From positions 1-23,039 of the forward strand of contig JAAFHO010000012.1 in the NCBI GenBank assembly GCA_013297575.1: 23,039 nucleotides of DNA, read 5' to 3'. This DNA is from Chitinophagales bacterium. Its GTDB lineage: Bacteria; Bacteroidota; Bacteroidia; Chitinophagales; Saprospiraceae. This document shows, in pieces, positions 8,618-14,848 of the stretch (the first letter of the stretch is position 1; each line of letters opens with the position of its first letter). The notes under the pieces are model-generated. The model was not told where the DNA came from. It made no database searches and worked only from the letters and a program-made list of their open reading frames with translations. The position numbers were made by a program, and so were the translations under genes.

Positions 8618-10108
8618 TTAGTCTTTCAAAAATAAATCAGCGGCTCCCTTTACTGCTTTGTTCAATTGTACTTGGGGAATGCCCGCTTCATTAGCACTGA
8701 CCACCAAGTAATTGGGTAATTTAAAAGCAGTAGATGGTATCTTTTTCCCTTGATCAATATACAAATTTAACCATTTTGTAGGATCTTCACCGTAGTACTC
8801 GGCCAGTGTTTCCACAAAAAAATCGTAACTATCGGTCAAGTTTCGATCCGTTCCGTAAGTATAATCCATCAGGTCATTTAAAAGATTGAATAAGTTTTTT
8901 TTATTGTTTGATCGTTGTCGTATAGCCATATCGAAATAGATCGCTGCAATACAGCCACGACGGTAGGCAATACGTTCCAGGTCATAGGATTCCCACCTGC
9001 GACTTTCAGCCACCAAATTGGGCAATTCTGCATTGGGCGAAGTATATAAAGCAATAAAGTATTCCTGATTGATCTCTTCAAAAAACTCAGTTTCAGTCAT
9101 AAATCCTGCTTTCCATCGGTTGCGGAGTGCAAAATACTCCGTAAAACCCTCTACAAACCAGCGCATATTGATCGATGCTGTGGCAATTCCTTCATCAATA
9201 CGGCCACCGATCCATTCGTGCATCATTTCATGGTTGAATAAGTCAATAAAATCATCGAGTAACACAGATTCATCAGCATAAGTCACAAATGATTGGTACA
9301 ATCCATTGCCCATACAAAGGCTTTCTTTGTCCCATTCTGAGGGCTTAGCAGGTAATTTATAAGGGATAAGGCTCACCGAGTAAAAGTCAATATCGCGGTC
9401 ATTCCATTGTTCGCGTTGTGTTTTTACGGTTTTAAGGATAATATTAAAGAGGGTAGTATCTTCAAAATTCCAAGTGCCACGCACCGCAAAGCAGACAGGT
9501 TTGCCAAAAACATTGGCTTTGTATTGGCGGAAATCACCTGCGATCCAATTGGTGCGTCGCCAATCTTCGCGGTTATTGCTTTTGAATTTTTGTTGTTTGG
9601 TATCGAAGGAAAAGCTGTTTTGGATTTTCCAGCCTCTGGGCACTTTTTTCCAGTTCACTTCCACTTCAAAGTTTTTGTAATTGAGCGGAATTAGAAACAA
9701 GGAATAACCACGAATATGTAAGTAATCGGGTTGTAATAAAGGCGCAGAACTGTTGGTTCTTGTTACCGCATCGCCTACCGTTGGGGGGAAAATATCATAA
9801 TGTAATTGGAGTGTAGGCGCGTTTTTTTCGGTGCGTTTGATCGTAATTTTGGTACTGTCGCGTGCTACAATCCGTCCACCAGTCACCGACCAGTTTCGAT
9901 AGTGTTTATAGGCTTTGGTAACTTGGTTAATTTGCCCAGGAAGGCCAATATACAAGGTGTCATGGCCGGAATGATAAAACTCCAGATCGACAGCGATGCG
10001 CATATCTTTTGCTAATTGAGGCTCAACCTCTATGGTGTATCGGAGGTTTTGGGCGGAAAGCGAAAATGACGATAAAAAAAGTAAAAAAAAGAGGGGGGAG
10101 GGTGACAT
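8618..10108 (-). CDS. secreted M1/M61-like zinc metallopeptidase
   Basis: A 496-residue exported protein; the signal peptide ends SFSLSAQ. An N-terminal beta-rich domain (about 20-200) precedes a gluzincin core. HEMMHEW gives zinc ligands His293 and His297 with catalytic Glu294, and RWFVEGFTEYF supplies the third ligand Glu320. The spacing HExxH-x22-E lies between the usual M1 spacing (x18) and the longer M61 loop. The W-x-x-EGFTEYF text resembles M61 glycyl aminopeptidases. The C-terminal PDZ domain common in M61 is absent; the chain ends after a helical region. It probably trims peptides in the periplasm. The TTG at 10120 could be an alternative start, but the ATG at 10108 leaves a normal signal peptide. 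It follows the MerR-type gene by 18 bases and is probably co-transcribed with it. Confidence 0.82.
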   Translation of the reverse strand: MSPSPLFFLLFLSSFSLSAQNLRYTIEVEPQLAKDMRIAVDLEFYHSGHDTLYIGLPGQINQVTKAYKHYRNWSVTGGRIVARDSTKITIKRTEKNAPTLQLHYDIFPPTVGDAVTRTNSSAPLLQPDYLHIRGYSLFLIPLNYKNFEVEVNWKKVPRGWKIQNSFSFDTKQQKFKSNNREDWRRTNWIAGDFRQYKANVFGKPVCFAVRGTWNFEDTTLFNIILKTVKTQREQWNDRDIDFYSVSLIPYKLPAKPSEWDKESLCMGNGLYQSFVTYADESVLLDDFIDLFNHEMMHEWIGGRIDEGIATASINMRWFVEGFTEYFALRNRWKAGFMTETEFFEEINQEYFIALYTSPNAELPNLVAESRRWESYDLERIAYRRGCIAAIYFDMAIRQRSNNKKNLFNLLNDLMDYTYGTDRNLTDSYDFFVETLAEYYGEDPTKWLNLYIDQGKKIPSTAFKLPNYLVVSANEAGIPQVQLNKAVKGAADLFLKD

Positions 10109-10126
10109 AGTGTTTTGCAACGACTA

Positions 10127-11017
10127 TCACTTTAAACTATCCAGAAAAGCCAAAGTATCATTGAACCCATCAAGTACCGATACATTTGGGGGCAGCACCA
10201 AATTTGCTTGGTGTTGTGCTAATTGAGAACCAGTCAGCAATACGCGGTTATTTCCAGTGGATAAAGCGATTTGATTTATATAATTTTGTACAGACTGCCT
10301 TGGAAGTGGGTTATCAATGATAGAAAAGACAAAACCCGCAGGTGCTGCAGTGCAAGCATCTTTTACATCGCTAAGGGAAGTTTGGCCACCTAAATAGATC
10401 ACCCTAAATCCTCTTTGGCGCAGTAAATAATAAACGAACAATAAAGTTAATTCTTGTGCTTCCTCTTCTGGTAAAAAAAGAAAAAATATTTGGCTATTGT
10501 AATTTTCGGGCAAATGCGCTTCATCAATGGCGCGTAATAATTTCCTTTGGATAAGGTGGGTAATAAATTTTTCGTGTGCAGGATTAATACTACGAGTGAT
10601 CCACAATGCTTTTAGGTTTTCTAATAGCGGATAAATTAAAGTGGCCATCGTATGCTCAAAACCAATCTCTTCAATGCTTATTGAAAAAATCTCTTCAAAA
10701 GAACGCTCATCCAAGTTGAGCATGGCTAATGTTAGCGCATCAATTTTTGAACTACTGCCGTCATTCCGTTTGGAAATATGATCAACTACCCCCGTAATTT
10801 CATCACGGGTCATCTTGGCTAACTTATTGATTTTGTAGCCATTGCGATTCAAAAGTGCTATGTTGAATAATAGGCGCAGCTCATCAACCGTGTAATAACG
10901 GATGTTGGTATCAGTCCGCTTCGGAGTGATAAGGTTGTATCTTTGCTCCCATATCCTAATGGTGTGCTTTTTGATACCAGTCAACTGCTCTAAATCCCTT
11001 ATGGAATAAATGGCCAT
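10127..11017 (-). CDS. MerR family transcriptional regulator with decayed cobalamin-binding domain
   Basis: A 296-residue regulator of the CarA/CarH/LitR type. Residues 1-70 form the MerR winged helix: YSIRDLEQLTGI..HTIRIWEQRY, a family hallmark, then the R-Y-Y wing. A four-helix B12-binding-2 segment (about 85-165) and a Rossmann-like B12 fold (about 170-296, with FRVIYLGGQTS) follow. In photoreceptor CarH a W-x9-EH motif and an ExHxxG motif bind cobalamin. Here the first reads W-x9-E-K and the second EEEAQELT, so both key histidines are missing. B12 and light sensing are therefore unlikely, although the fold is kept. The ATG at 11017 begins the HTH exactly; a GTG at 11035 is a weaker option. 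The stop is TGA directly followed by TAG. The metallopeptidase gene starts 18 bases downstream. Confidence 0.87.
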   Translation of the reverse strand: MAIYSIRDLEQLTGIKKHTIRIWEQRYNLITPKRTDTNIRYYTVDELRLLFNIALLNRNGYKINKLAKMTRDEITGVVDHISKRNDGSSSKIDALTLAMLNLDERSFEEIFSISIEEIGFEHTMATLIYPLLENLKALWITRSINPAHEKFITHLIQRKLLRAIDEAHLPENYNSQIFFLFLPEEEAQELTLLFVYYLLRQRGFRVIYLGGQTSLSDVKDACTAAPAGFVFSIIDNPLPRQSVQNYINQIALSTGNNRVLLTGSQLAQHQANLVLPPNVSVLDGFNDTLAFLDSLK

Positions 11018-11209
11018 TATATTCGTTACCAGCACAAATGAGTGAACTGAATTAAAAGTGTAGGAAATAGTAAGTTAACATTGGATATTTTTTGTAATAA
11101 ATCGCTTATACCGCTATTCCCTAGAGAAGTACCAAACAAAATTCCACCTGCTTTGTTCAATAAAAAACGCGTGTTTATGAAGTTTTATTAAACAATGATA
11201 AAAAATGAC

Positions 11210-11217
11210 TAATTTTG
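11210..11217 (+). promoter_or_regulatory. Bacteroidota -7 promoter element for the alpha/beta hydrolase
   Basis: TAATTTTG matches TAnnTTTG. The implied start near 11224 leaves a leader of about 16 bases before the TTG start codon at 11240. The region upstream is T-rich without a clear TTTG at -33. Confidence 0.5.
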
Positions 11218-11239
11218 CAGCCTAAAACCCACCTTTATT

Positions 11240-12004
11240 TTGGAATTATTCGCTAGAGAATTTGGACAAGGGCGTCCTGTTATCATACTTCATGGCTTAT
11301 TTGGCTTCTCTGATAATTGGCAAACTGTGGCCAAGACTATCGCTGCCGATCACTTGGTTGTTACACCCGACTTGCGCAACCACGGTAGGTCGCCGCAAGT
11401 TGCCACGCACTCTTACCCAGAGATAGCCGACGATTTGGTGGCATTTATGGAATCTCGATGGATGTTTTCGGCTATCTATATTGGTCATTCAATGGGTGGA
11501 AAGGCTGCAATGCAAATGGCATTGACGAATCCCGATATGGTGGAGCGTTTGATTGTGATTGACATGGAACCGGGTACTTCGGTCAGTAACCACGATGATA
11601 TTTTTGATGCACTGTTTGGCCTTGATTTAGAATCGTTGTTGTCGCGGAAAGATGCTGAGCTGTATCTTCAGGAAAAAATTAAAGATGTAGGTACGCTTCA
11701 GTTTTTGCTCAAAAACATTACCCGCGACGCAGAGGGCAAATACAGTTGGAAAATGAACCTCGCCACACTTCACCGCGATTATGCCAATATACTCGCTCCG
11801 GTGACGGGCACTCCTTTTGAAAAACCTACCTTGTTTATCCGCGGCGGTAATTCCGATTATGTACTCGATAGCGAATGGCCGGGTGTATTAGCCTTGTTTC
11901 CTAATGCCGAGTTGATTACCATTGAAGGTGCGGGGCATTGGGTACACGCAGATAAACCCGCGGAACTCACTGCAGCTATTTTAGCATTTATTGAAAGAAC
12001 GTAA
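11240..12004 (+). CDS. alpha/beta-fold hydrolase (YbfF-like esterase)
   Basis: A 254-residue cytoplasmic hydrolase close to the YbfF-type esterases. The oxyanion-hole text HGLFGFSDNW is near the N-terminus, followed by DLRNHGRSP. The nucleophile elbow GHSMGG gives Ser84, Asp206 lies in RGGNSDYV, and His233 in GAGHWVHADKP completes the triad. The natural ester substrate cannot be told from sequence. No ATG lies between the upstream in-frame stop (TAA at 11210-11212) and the family-typical N-terminus, so translation must start at TTG 11240. The gene converges on the OmpA-family gene with a 92-base gap and no clear terminator. Confidence 0.9.
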   Translation: MELFAREFGQGRPVIILHGLFGFSDNWQTVAKTIAADHLVVTPDLRNHGRSPQVATHSYPEIADDLVAFMESRWMFSAIYIGHSMGGKAAMQMALTNPDMVERLIVIDMEPGTSVSNHDDIFDALFGLDLESLLSRKDAELYLQEKIKDVGTLQFLLKNITRDAEGKYSWKMNLATLHRDYANILAPVTGTPFEKPTLFIRGGNSDYVLDSEWPGVLALFPNAELITIEGAGHWVHADKPAELTAAILAFIERT

Positions 12005-12096
12005 AAACTTCGCCGTTCGCATTTCGGTCAAAAAAGGTCAATTCTTCTCCACGGAAGCCGCTTATTTTATCCAAATACTTAATTATGTCCTGATAC

Positions 12097-13323
12097 TTAC
12101 AGTGAAATACACTCTACACGCCTGTTGGCAGACCGTCCTTCGGCTGTATTGTTGGGCGCTAGGGGTTGTCGTTCTCCATATCCTTTTGCAACCAATCGGC
12201 CTATCGCTATACCCCGCTGTACAAGATAAGATTGAACCGCCGCCGCCCGTCGTTCTGAAAGGGTAGCGTTGTATTCGATTGAACCCGTATCATCTGTATG
12301 TCCACTTATCTCAATCCGGATATCCGTTTGTTTCTGGAGTGCAGCAACCAATTGATCCAAGTGCTCAAAGGCCGATTGCTGTAAGACATACTGATCTGTT
12401 TCAAATAATAGCGTTGCCTCAAAAGATATTTTTTGACGATTGAGTAGTTTTTTTTCGATGTCAGCGCTTGTTTTTGTCTTATTTCCAGCACTTTCTAATG
12501 GTAAATTGGGTGTGTTTGCAATGACTGCAAAATCATCGAAGCAATAGTAACCGATTCGTTTGTTGCGCAAAGAATGATTTGGCTGTAAGGCATTTAATGC
12601 ATCAAAGGCACGGTGCTGTTCATCGGACATATCATTTGGGGTTGTACCATCGGAGCCGAAATTTCCAAAAATAAAATATTTGAAGGGACGATCCGGCGTG
12701 AACGTCGCTAACATCTTTCGCCATCCTTTGTTGGTCTCTACGATCTCCGTAAATACAACTTGGGGTTTTATGCTGTATTCAAAAATACTTCGACGAATGT
12801 CTTCCGCATCGCTCGACGGCTCGGTGGAAAAGTAAAAGCCAAAATTACCACAATTCACAGCCTCTACTCGAACAGATTTTTGACTGATTTGCTGGAGGTG
12901 TTTTCTGCCTACTTCTTTGGCTTCGTGTACCCAAAAACTAACTTGATATTGTTTTCCAGGAACAAGTGCCTGCGCCAATCGCCCTTCTACGTACTCGTGG
13001 TAATCGTATTCGTGGTCGGCATCTGTGCCCGGAAGGTACATAATTAACCCAATCATTCGGATGCCCTTGTGTGGTGCAGGCAGTTGGAGCGAGCACGTTA
13101 CAGCAGTATCAATTACAAAAAGATCAGGCGTTAGCATATTGTAAGTATGCCACCCTTGTACGTGCTTATTAAAAGTCACGCTATATGACGAAAAACTACA
13201 ATGACTCAACAGTGGTTTCGCAAGATTTGAATCAGTTGGCGTCCTTTCAAAACTACCATTTACTACTAAATTTTGCGCGAAAAGCGACTGGAAAGAGAGC
13301 GAAAGGAACAATAGATACCGCAT
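12097..13323 (-). CDS. OmpA family protein with N-terminal jelly-roll-like domain
   Basis: A 408-residue exported protein; signal peptide ending QSLFAQ. Residues about 18-265 form a beta-rich domain beginning NLVVNGSFE and containing GWHTYN, QYQVSFWV and YYCFDDFAV. This pattern recurs in Bacteroidota carbohydrate-binding/galactose-binding-like jelly rolls. A linker leads to a C-terminal OmpA domain (about 295-408): an F-x-T-D-Q segment, ISGHTDDTGS, LSERRAAAV and a closing ANRRVE, including the conserved Asp and Arg that hold diaminopimelate of peptidoglycan. It should anchor to peptidoglycan from the periplasmic side of the outer membrane, with the jelly roll as partner or glycan module. There are no transmembrane barrel strands as in classical OmpA. 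The ATG at 13323 is well placed. Confidence 0.88.
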   Translation of the reverse strand: MRYLLFLSLSFQSLFAQNLVVNGSFERTPTDSNLAKPLLSHCSFSSYSVTFNKHVQGWHTYNMLTPDLFVIDTAVTCSLQLPAPHKGIRMIGLIMYLPGTDADHEYDYHEYVEGRLAQALVPGKQYQVSFWVHEAKEVGRKHLQQISQKSVRVEAVNCGNFGFYFSTEPSSDAEDIRRSIFEYSIKPQVVFTEIVETNKGWRKMLATFTPDRPFKYFIFGNFGSDGTTPNDMSDEQHRAFDALNALQPNHSLRNKRIGYYCFDDFAVIANTPNLPLESAGNKTKTSADIEKKLLNRQKISFEATLLFETDQYVLQQSAFEHLDQLVAALQKQTDIRIEISGHTDDTGSIEYNATLSERRAAAVQSYLVQRGIAIGRLVAKGYGERQPLAPNNTAEGRSANRRVECISL

Positions 13324-13675
13324 AAAATAAGATTTGAGGGTGCGAAATGGGTTGTATTTACCTTTGAACGGTACACTTTTGAAGAAAATTGTTGCAATGC
13401 GCTCAAGGAATTTTTAAAATCGAATCGCTTTATGAAAAAGTTTCCGATTTTAGAAACATCACTTTGTGTTAACTTGTTTGCTTCAAACCTTTTGAAAAAA
13501 TAACGTCAAAACTGATTTTTTTTGCTCAAAAAATAATTGGCTAATTTTTTATAAAAAAAATAGTTAGCGCGGAACTTTTGGGAACAAAATCTGGTTATGG
13601 TTTTTGTACGTCAATATGGCGTACGTGTTTTTTAAAAATTAAACATCATGCTCGGCACTTTATTCATTATTCAAC
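13324..13675. other. AT-rich intergenic region
   Basis: No convincing gene. A rightward TACCTTTG (13359-13366) matches the -7 consensus but has no gene directly downstream. An 8-bp inverted repeat (TAAAATCG with CGATTTTA, about 13415-13452) and a small hairpin GTACG/CGTAC (13606-13624) followed by a T-run could be a weak rightward terminator. The leftward promoter of the OmpA-family gene must lie here but no clean consensus is seen. Confidence 0.35.
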
Positions 13676-13763
13676 GTTACCCAAACTGCGCTCCCATTCC
13701 GCAGGGTAACAGTCGATTTAGTGGCCTGCTCCTACGAATGGGCGGTCGCAACTGCTAATCGAC
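13676..13763 (+). ncRNA. candidate compact structured RNA of two hairpins with loop complementarity
   Basis: Hairpin 1 pairs 13676-13682 (GTTACCC) with 13704-13710 (GGGTAAC), then TGCG with CGCA, closing on a 9-base loop. Hairpin 2 pairs 13712-13718 (GTCGATT) with 13757-13763 (AATCGAC); an inner 6-bp stem (726-731 with 740-745) closes an 8-base loop. The loop of hairpin 1 (CCCATTC, 693-699) is perfectly complementary to GAATGGG (736-742) in hairpin 2, so a pseudoknot or a switch is possible. A pyrimidine/T-rich tract (about 13772-13796) follows. The strand is assumed rightward from that tract; no known family is recognised. Confidence 0.4.
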
Positions 13764-13864
13764 CACCAATTTCCCCTTTTTTATTTCTTTTTTTTATCGG
13801 TATTCAAAGTAACATGACGTTGCTTTTTGCCATGACTGGTCTTGCAACCAGCCTTATTTGCTTG

Positions 13865-13873
13865 TACTTTTTG
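13865..13873 (+). promoter_or_regulatory. possible promoter element before the tRNA array
   Basis: TACTTTTTG resembles TAnnTTTG with one extra base. Its implied start near 13880 is about 15 bases before the first tRNA. It is the only candidate close to the array. Confidence 0.3.
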
Positions 13874-13894
13874 TGCAAACAACACAATATATCC

Positions 13895-13966
13895 GTAGGA
13901 GTAGTCTAATGGTAAGACACGCGGTTTGGAACCGCGTAGATGTTCGTTCGAGTCGAGCCTCCCGCA
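13895..13966 (+). tRNA. tRNA-Pro (anticodon TGG)
   Basis: A complete cloverleaf: D arm GTCT/AGAC, anticodon stem CGCGG/CCGCG with loop TTTGGAA (anticodon TGG, reads CCA), and T arm GTTCG/CGAGC with loop TTCGAGT. The acceptor stem GTAGGAG/CTCCCGC has an A-C mismatch at the third pair and a G-T second pair. Discriminator A; CCA is not encoded. Confidence 0.85.
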
Positions 13967-13978
13967 CATTAAAGATAA

Positions 13979-14041
13979 CTGAGTTTATCGAAGCACGGTT
14001 GCTGAGTTTACCGAAGCACGGTTGCTGAGTTTACCGAAGCA
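13979..14041. repeat. 23-bp tandem repeat, about 2.7 copies
   Basis: The unit begins CTGAGTTTACCGAAGCACGG and is followed by TTG. Copies lie at 13979-14001 (one C-to-T difference), 14002-14024, and a partial copy at 14025-14041. It fills most of the spacer between the first two tRNA genes. The core resembles intergenic CTGAG...CGAAGC motifs seen scattered in many bacterial genomes (recalled, not searched). Confidence 0.85.
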
Positions 14042-14042
14042 A

Positions 14043-14113
14043 AGCTATGTCGTTCAAAGGAAGGACCCGGGTTTACGAAGCCCGAGATCAAGGTTCGAGT
14101 CCTTGCGTGGCTA
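14043..14113 (+). tRNA. tRNA-Arg (anticodon ACG)
   Basis: The acceptor AGCTATG/CGTGGCT is fully paired with two G-T wobbles. The D arm is GTTC/GGAC. Anticodon stem CGGGT/GCCCG encloses TTACGAA (anticodon ACG, reads CGN after A-to-I editing by TadA). T arm CAAGG/CCTTG with TTCGAGT. Discriminator A, no encoded CCA. The 5' end immediately follows the tandem repeat. Confidence 0.88.
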
Positions 14114-14143
14114 CAATTATGGAATGAAAACAATCTTCTAGCA

Positions 14144-14218
14144 GTCTTGGTAGCCCAATCGGCAGGAGGCGCGCCGCTTAGAACGGTGACAGTGTAGGTT
14201 CGAATCCTACCCAGGATA
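14144..14218 (+). tRNA. tRNA with anticodon TAG (Leu by codon) but short variable loop
   Basis: The acceptor GTCTTGG/CCAGGAT is fully paired with two wobbles, and the T arm GTAGG/CCTAC has loop TTCGAAT. Anticodon stem CGCCG/CGGTG closes loop CTTAGAA, giving anticodon TAG (codon CTA). Bacterial tRNA-Leu is class II with a long variable arm, whereas only five bases (ACAGT) lie between anticodon and T stems here. Charging by LeuRS is therefore uncertain. No encoded CCA. Confidence 0.8.
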
Positions 14219-14225
14219 CGAGAAG

Positions 14226-14300
14226 ATGTGGACGCGTGTTACAAACCCTTAGTGATCCAGTGAGAACGACGTTGTAGCGGCTCAGTAACACGCTCCGCAT
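14226..14300 (+). ncRNA. long hairpin element inside the tRNA array, not a tRNA
   Basis: Seven pairs (14226-14232 with 14294-14300) and nine perfect pairs (14234-14242 with 14285-14293) stack with one bulged C at 14233, enclosing a 42-base loop. The outer 7 bp and total length (75) mimic a tRNA acceptor, but no T loop or anticodon arm can be drawn. It could be a decayed tRNA, a processing signal or a small RNA; strand is assumed from the array. Confidence 0.45.
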
Positions 14301-14332
14301 TGAATATTCATAAAATTCAATGTTAAAAACAG

Positions 14333-14423
14333 GGAAGATAGGCAGATATTGGTTTGCTGCGCCGCACTGCTAATGCGGTTCTCGACAGATGTCGAGATGA
14401 GGGTTCGAGTCCCTTGTCCTCCG
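14333..14423 (+). tRNA. tRNA-Ser (anticodon GCT)
   Basis: A class II tRNA of 91 bases. D arm GCAG/CTGC; anticodon stem CCGCA/TGCGG with loop CTGCTAA (anticodon GCT, reads AGC/AGT). A long variable arm TCTCGACAGATGTCGAGA and T arm GAGGG/CCCTT follow. The discriminator is G, as expected for serine. The acceptor GGAAGAT/GTCCTCC has one A-C mismatch at the fourth pair. No encoded CCA. Confidence 0.87.
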
Positions 14424-14447
14424 CTATTTTGAAAGGTGAAATAATTC

Positions 14448-14519
14448 GGGAATATAGCTCCAATGGTAGAGCAGCGGTTTGAAGCACCGCCTGTATAGGT
14501 TCGACTCCTATTGTTCCCA
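14448..14519 (+). tRNA. tRNA with anticodon GAA (Phe by codon)
   Basis: The acceptor GGGAATA/TGTTCCC is fully paired. D arm GCTC/GAGC; anticodon stem GCGGT/ACCGC with loop TTGAAGC (anticodon GAA). T arm ATAGG/CCTAT with TTCGACT. Discriminator A. The loop carries G37 and C38, whereas bacterial tRNA-Phe normally has A37 and A38, so the body is atypical for phenylalanine. Confidence 0.82.
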
Positions 14520-14532
14520 CTGTAGGACTTGC

Positions 14533-14603
14533 TGCGCGGTAGTGTAACGGTAACATACGGGTCTCATAAGCCTGGGCTGTGGGTTCGATTCCCGCTTGCG
14601 CAA
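14533..14603 (+). tRNA. tRNA with anticodon CAT (Met, or Ile2 if lysidinylated)
   Basis: The acceptor TGCGCGG/TTGCGCA is fully paired with two G-T wobbles. D arm GTGT/ACAT; anticodon stem CGGGT/GCCTG with loop CTCATAA (anticodon CAT). T arm GTGGG/CCCGC. Discriminator A. It lacks the three G-C pairs of initiator tRNA. Whether it is elongator Met or TilS-modified Ile2 cannot be settled by eye. It is strongly similar to the next tRNA. Confidence 0.84.
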
Positions 14604-14615
14604 CAAGTCTTTTTT

Positions 14616-14687
14616 TGCGTGGTCATGTAATGGTTAACATGCGGATCTGATACGTCCGTCTTGTGGGTTCGAGTCCCGCCTACGCAA
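14616..14687 (+). tRNA. tRNA-Ile (anticodon GAT)
   Basis: The acceptor TGCGTGG/CTACGCA is fully paired. D arm ATGT/ACAT; anticodon stem CGGAT/GTCCG with loop CTGATAC (anticodon GAT). T arm GTGGG/CCCGC identical in its stems to that of the preceding CAT tRNA. Discriminator A, no encoded CCA. It lies alone in this array rather than in a 16S-23S spacer, the usual place for tRNA-Ile(GAT). Confidence 0.84.
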
Positions 14688-14697
14688 CTCTCTTAAT

Positions 14698-14769
14698 AGC
14701 TCGGTCGTACAACGGCTAGTACGCCGGAATTTGACTCCGGCAGTGGAAGTTCGATTCTTCCCCGGGCTT
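14698..14769 (+). tRNA. tRNA-Gln (anticodon TTG)
   Basis: The acceptor AGCTCGG/CCGGGCT is fully paired. D arm GTAC/GTAC; anticodon stem CCGGA/TCCGG with loop ATTTGAC (anticodon TTG, reads CAA). T arm GGAAG/CTTCC with TTCGATT. The discriminator is T instead of the usual G of tRNA-Gln. No encoded CCA. In organisms using GatCAB this tRNA is first charged with Glu and then amidated. Confidence 0.84.
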
Positions 14770-14848
14770 CTTTTACTGATTAAGTAATGGGTAAACAATA
14801 ACTTATCACTTTTGGCTGATTACTTTCTACTCATCCTACCTATTAATA

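Noticed and set aside
280..10129. Genome-wide reassignment of TGA to Trp
   Set aside because: Trp codons in the other genes are all TGG and frames are otherwise unbroken; only the acylase shows an internal TGA, and the MerR gene's TGA is backed by TAG. Not supported within this window.
13781..13969. Leftward frame across the first tRNA (and a similar one at 14323-14556)
   Set aside because: The predicted text is a translation of tRNA sequence antisense to the genes, a common artefact.
13979..14041. CRISPR-like array
   Set aside because: The units are head-to-tail with no spacers and there are fewer than three full copies; no cas gene.
14226..14300. A ninth tRNA gene
   Set aside because: Although length and outer stem look tRNA-like, no TTCRANN loop or anticodon arm can be placed.
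14616..14687. Possible suppressor or selenocysteine tRNA because the anticodon loop contains TGA
   Set aside because: With a 5-bp stem and 7-base loop the anticodon is GAT, an ordinary isoleucine anticodon.
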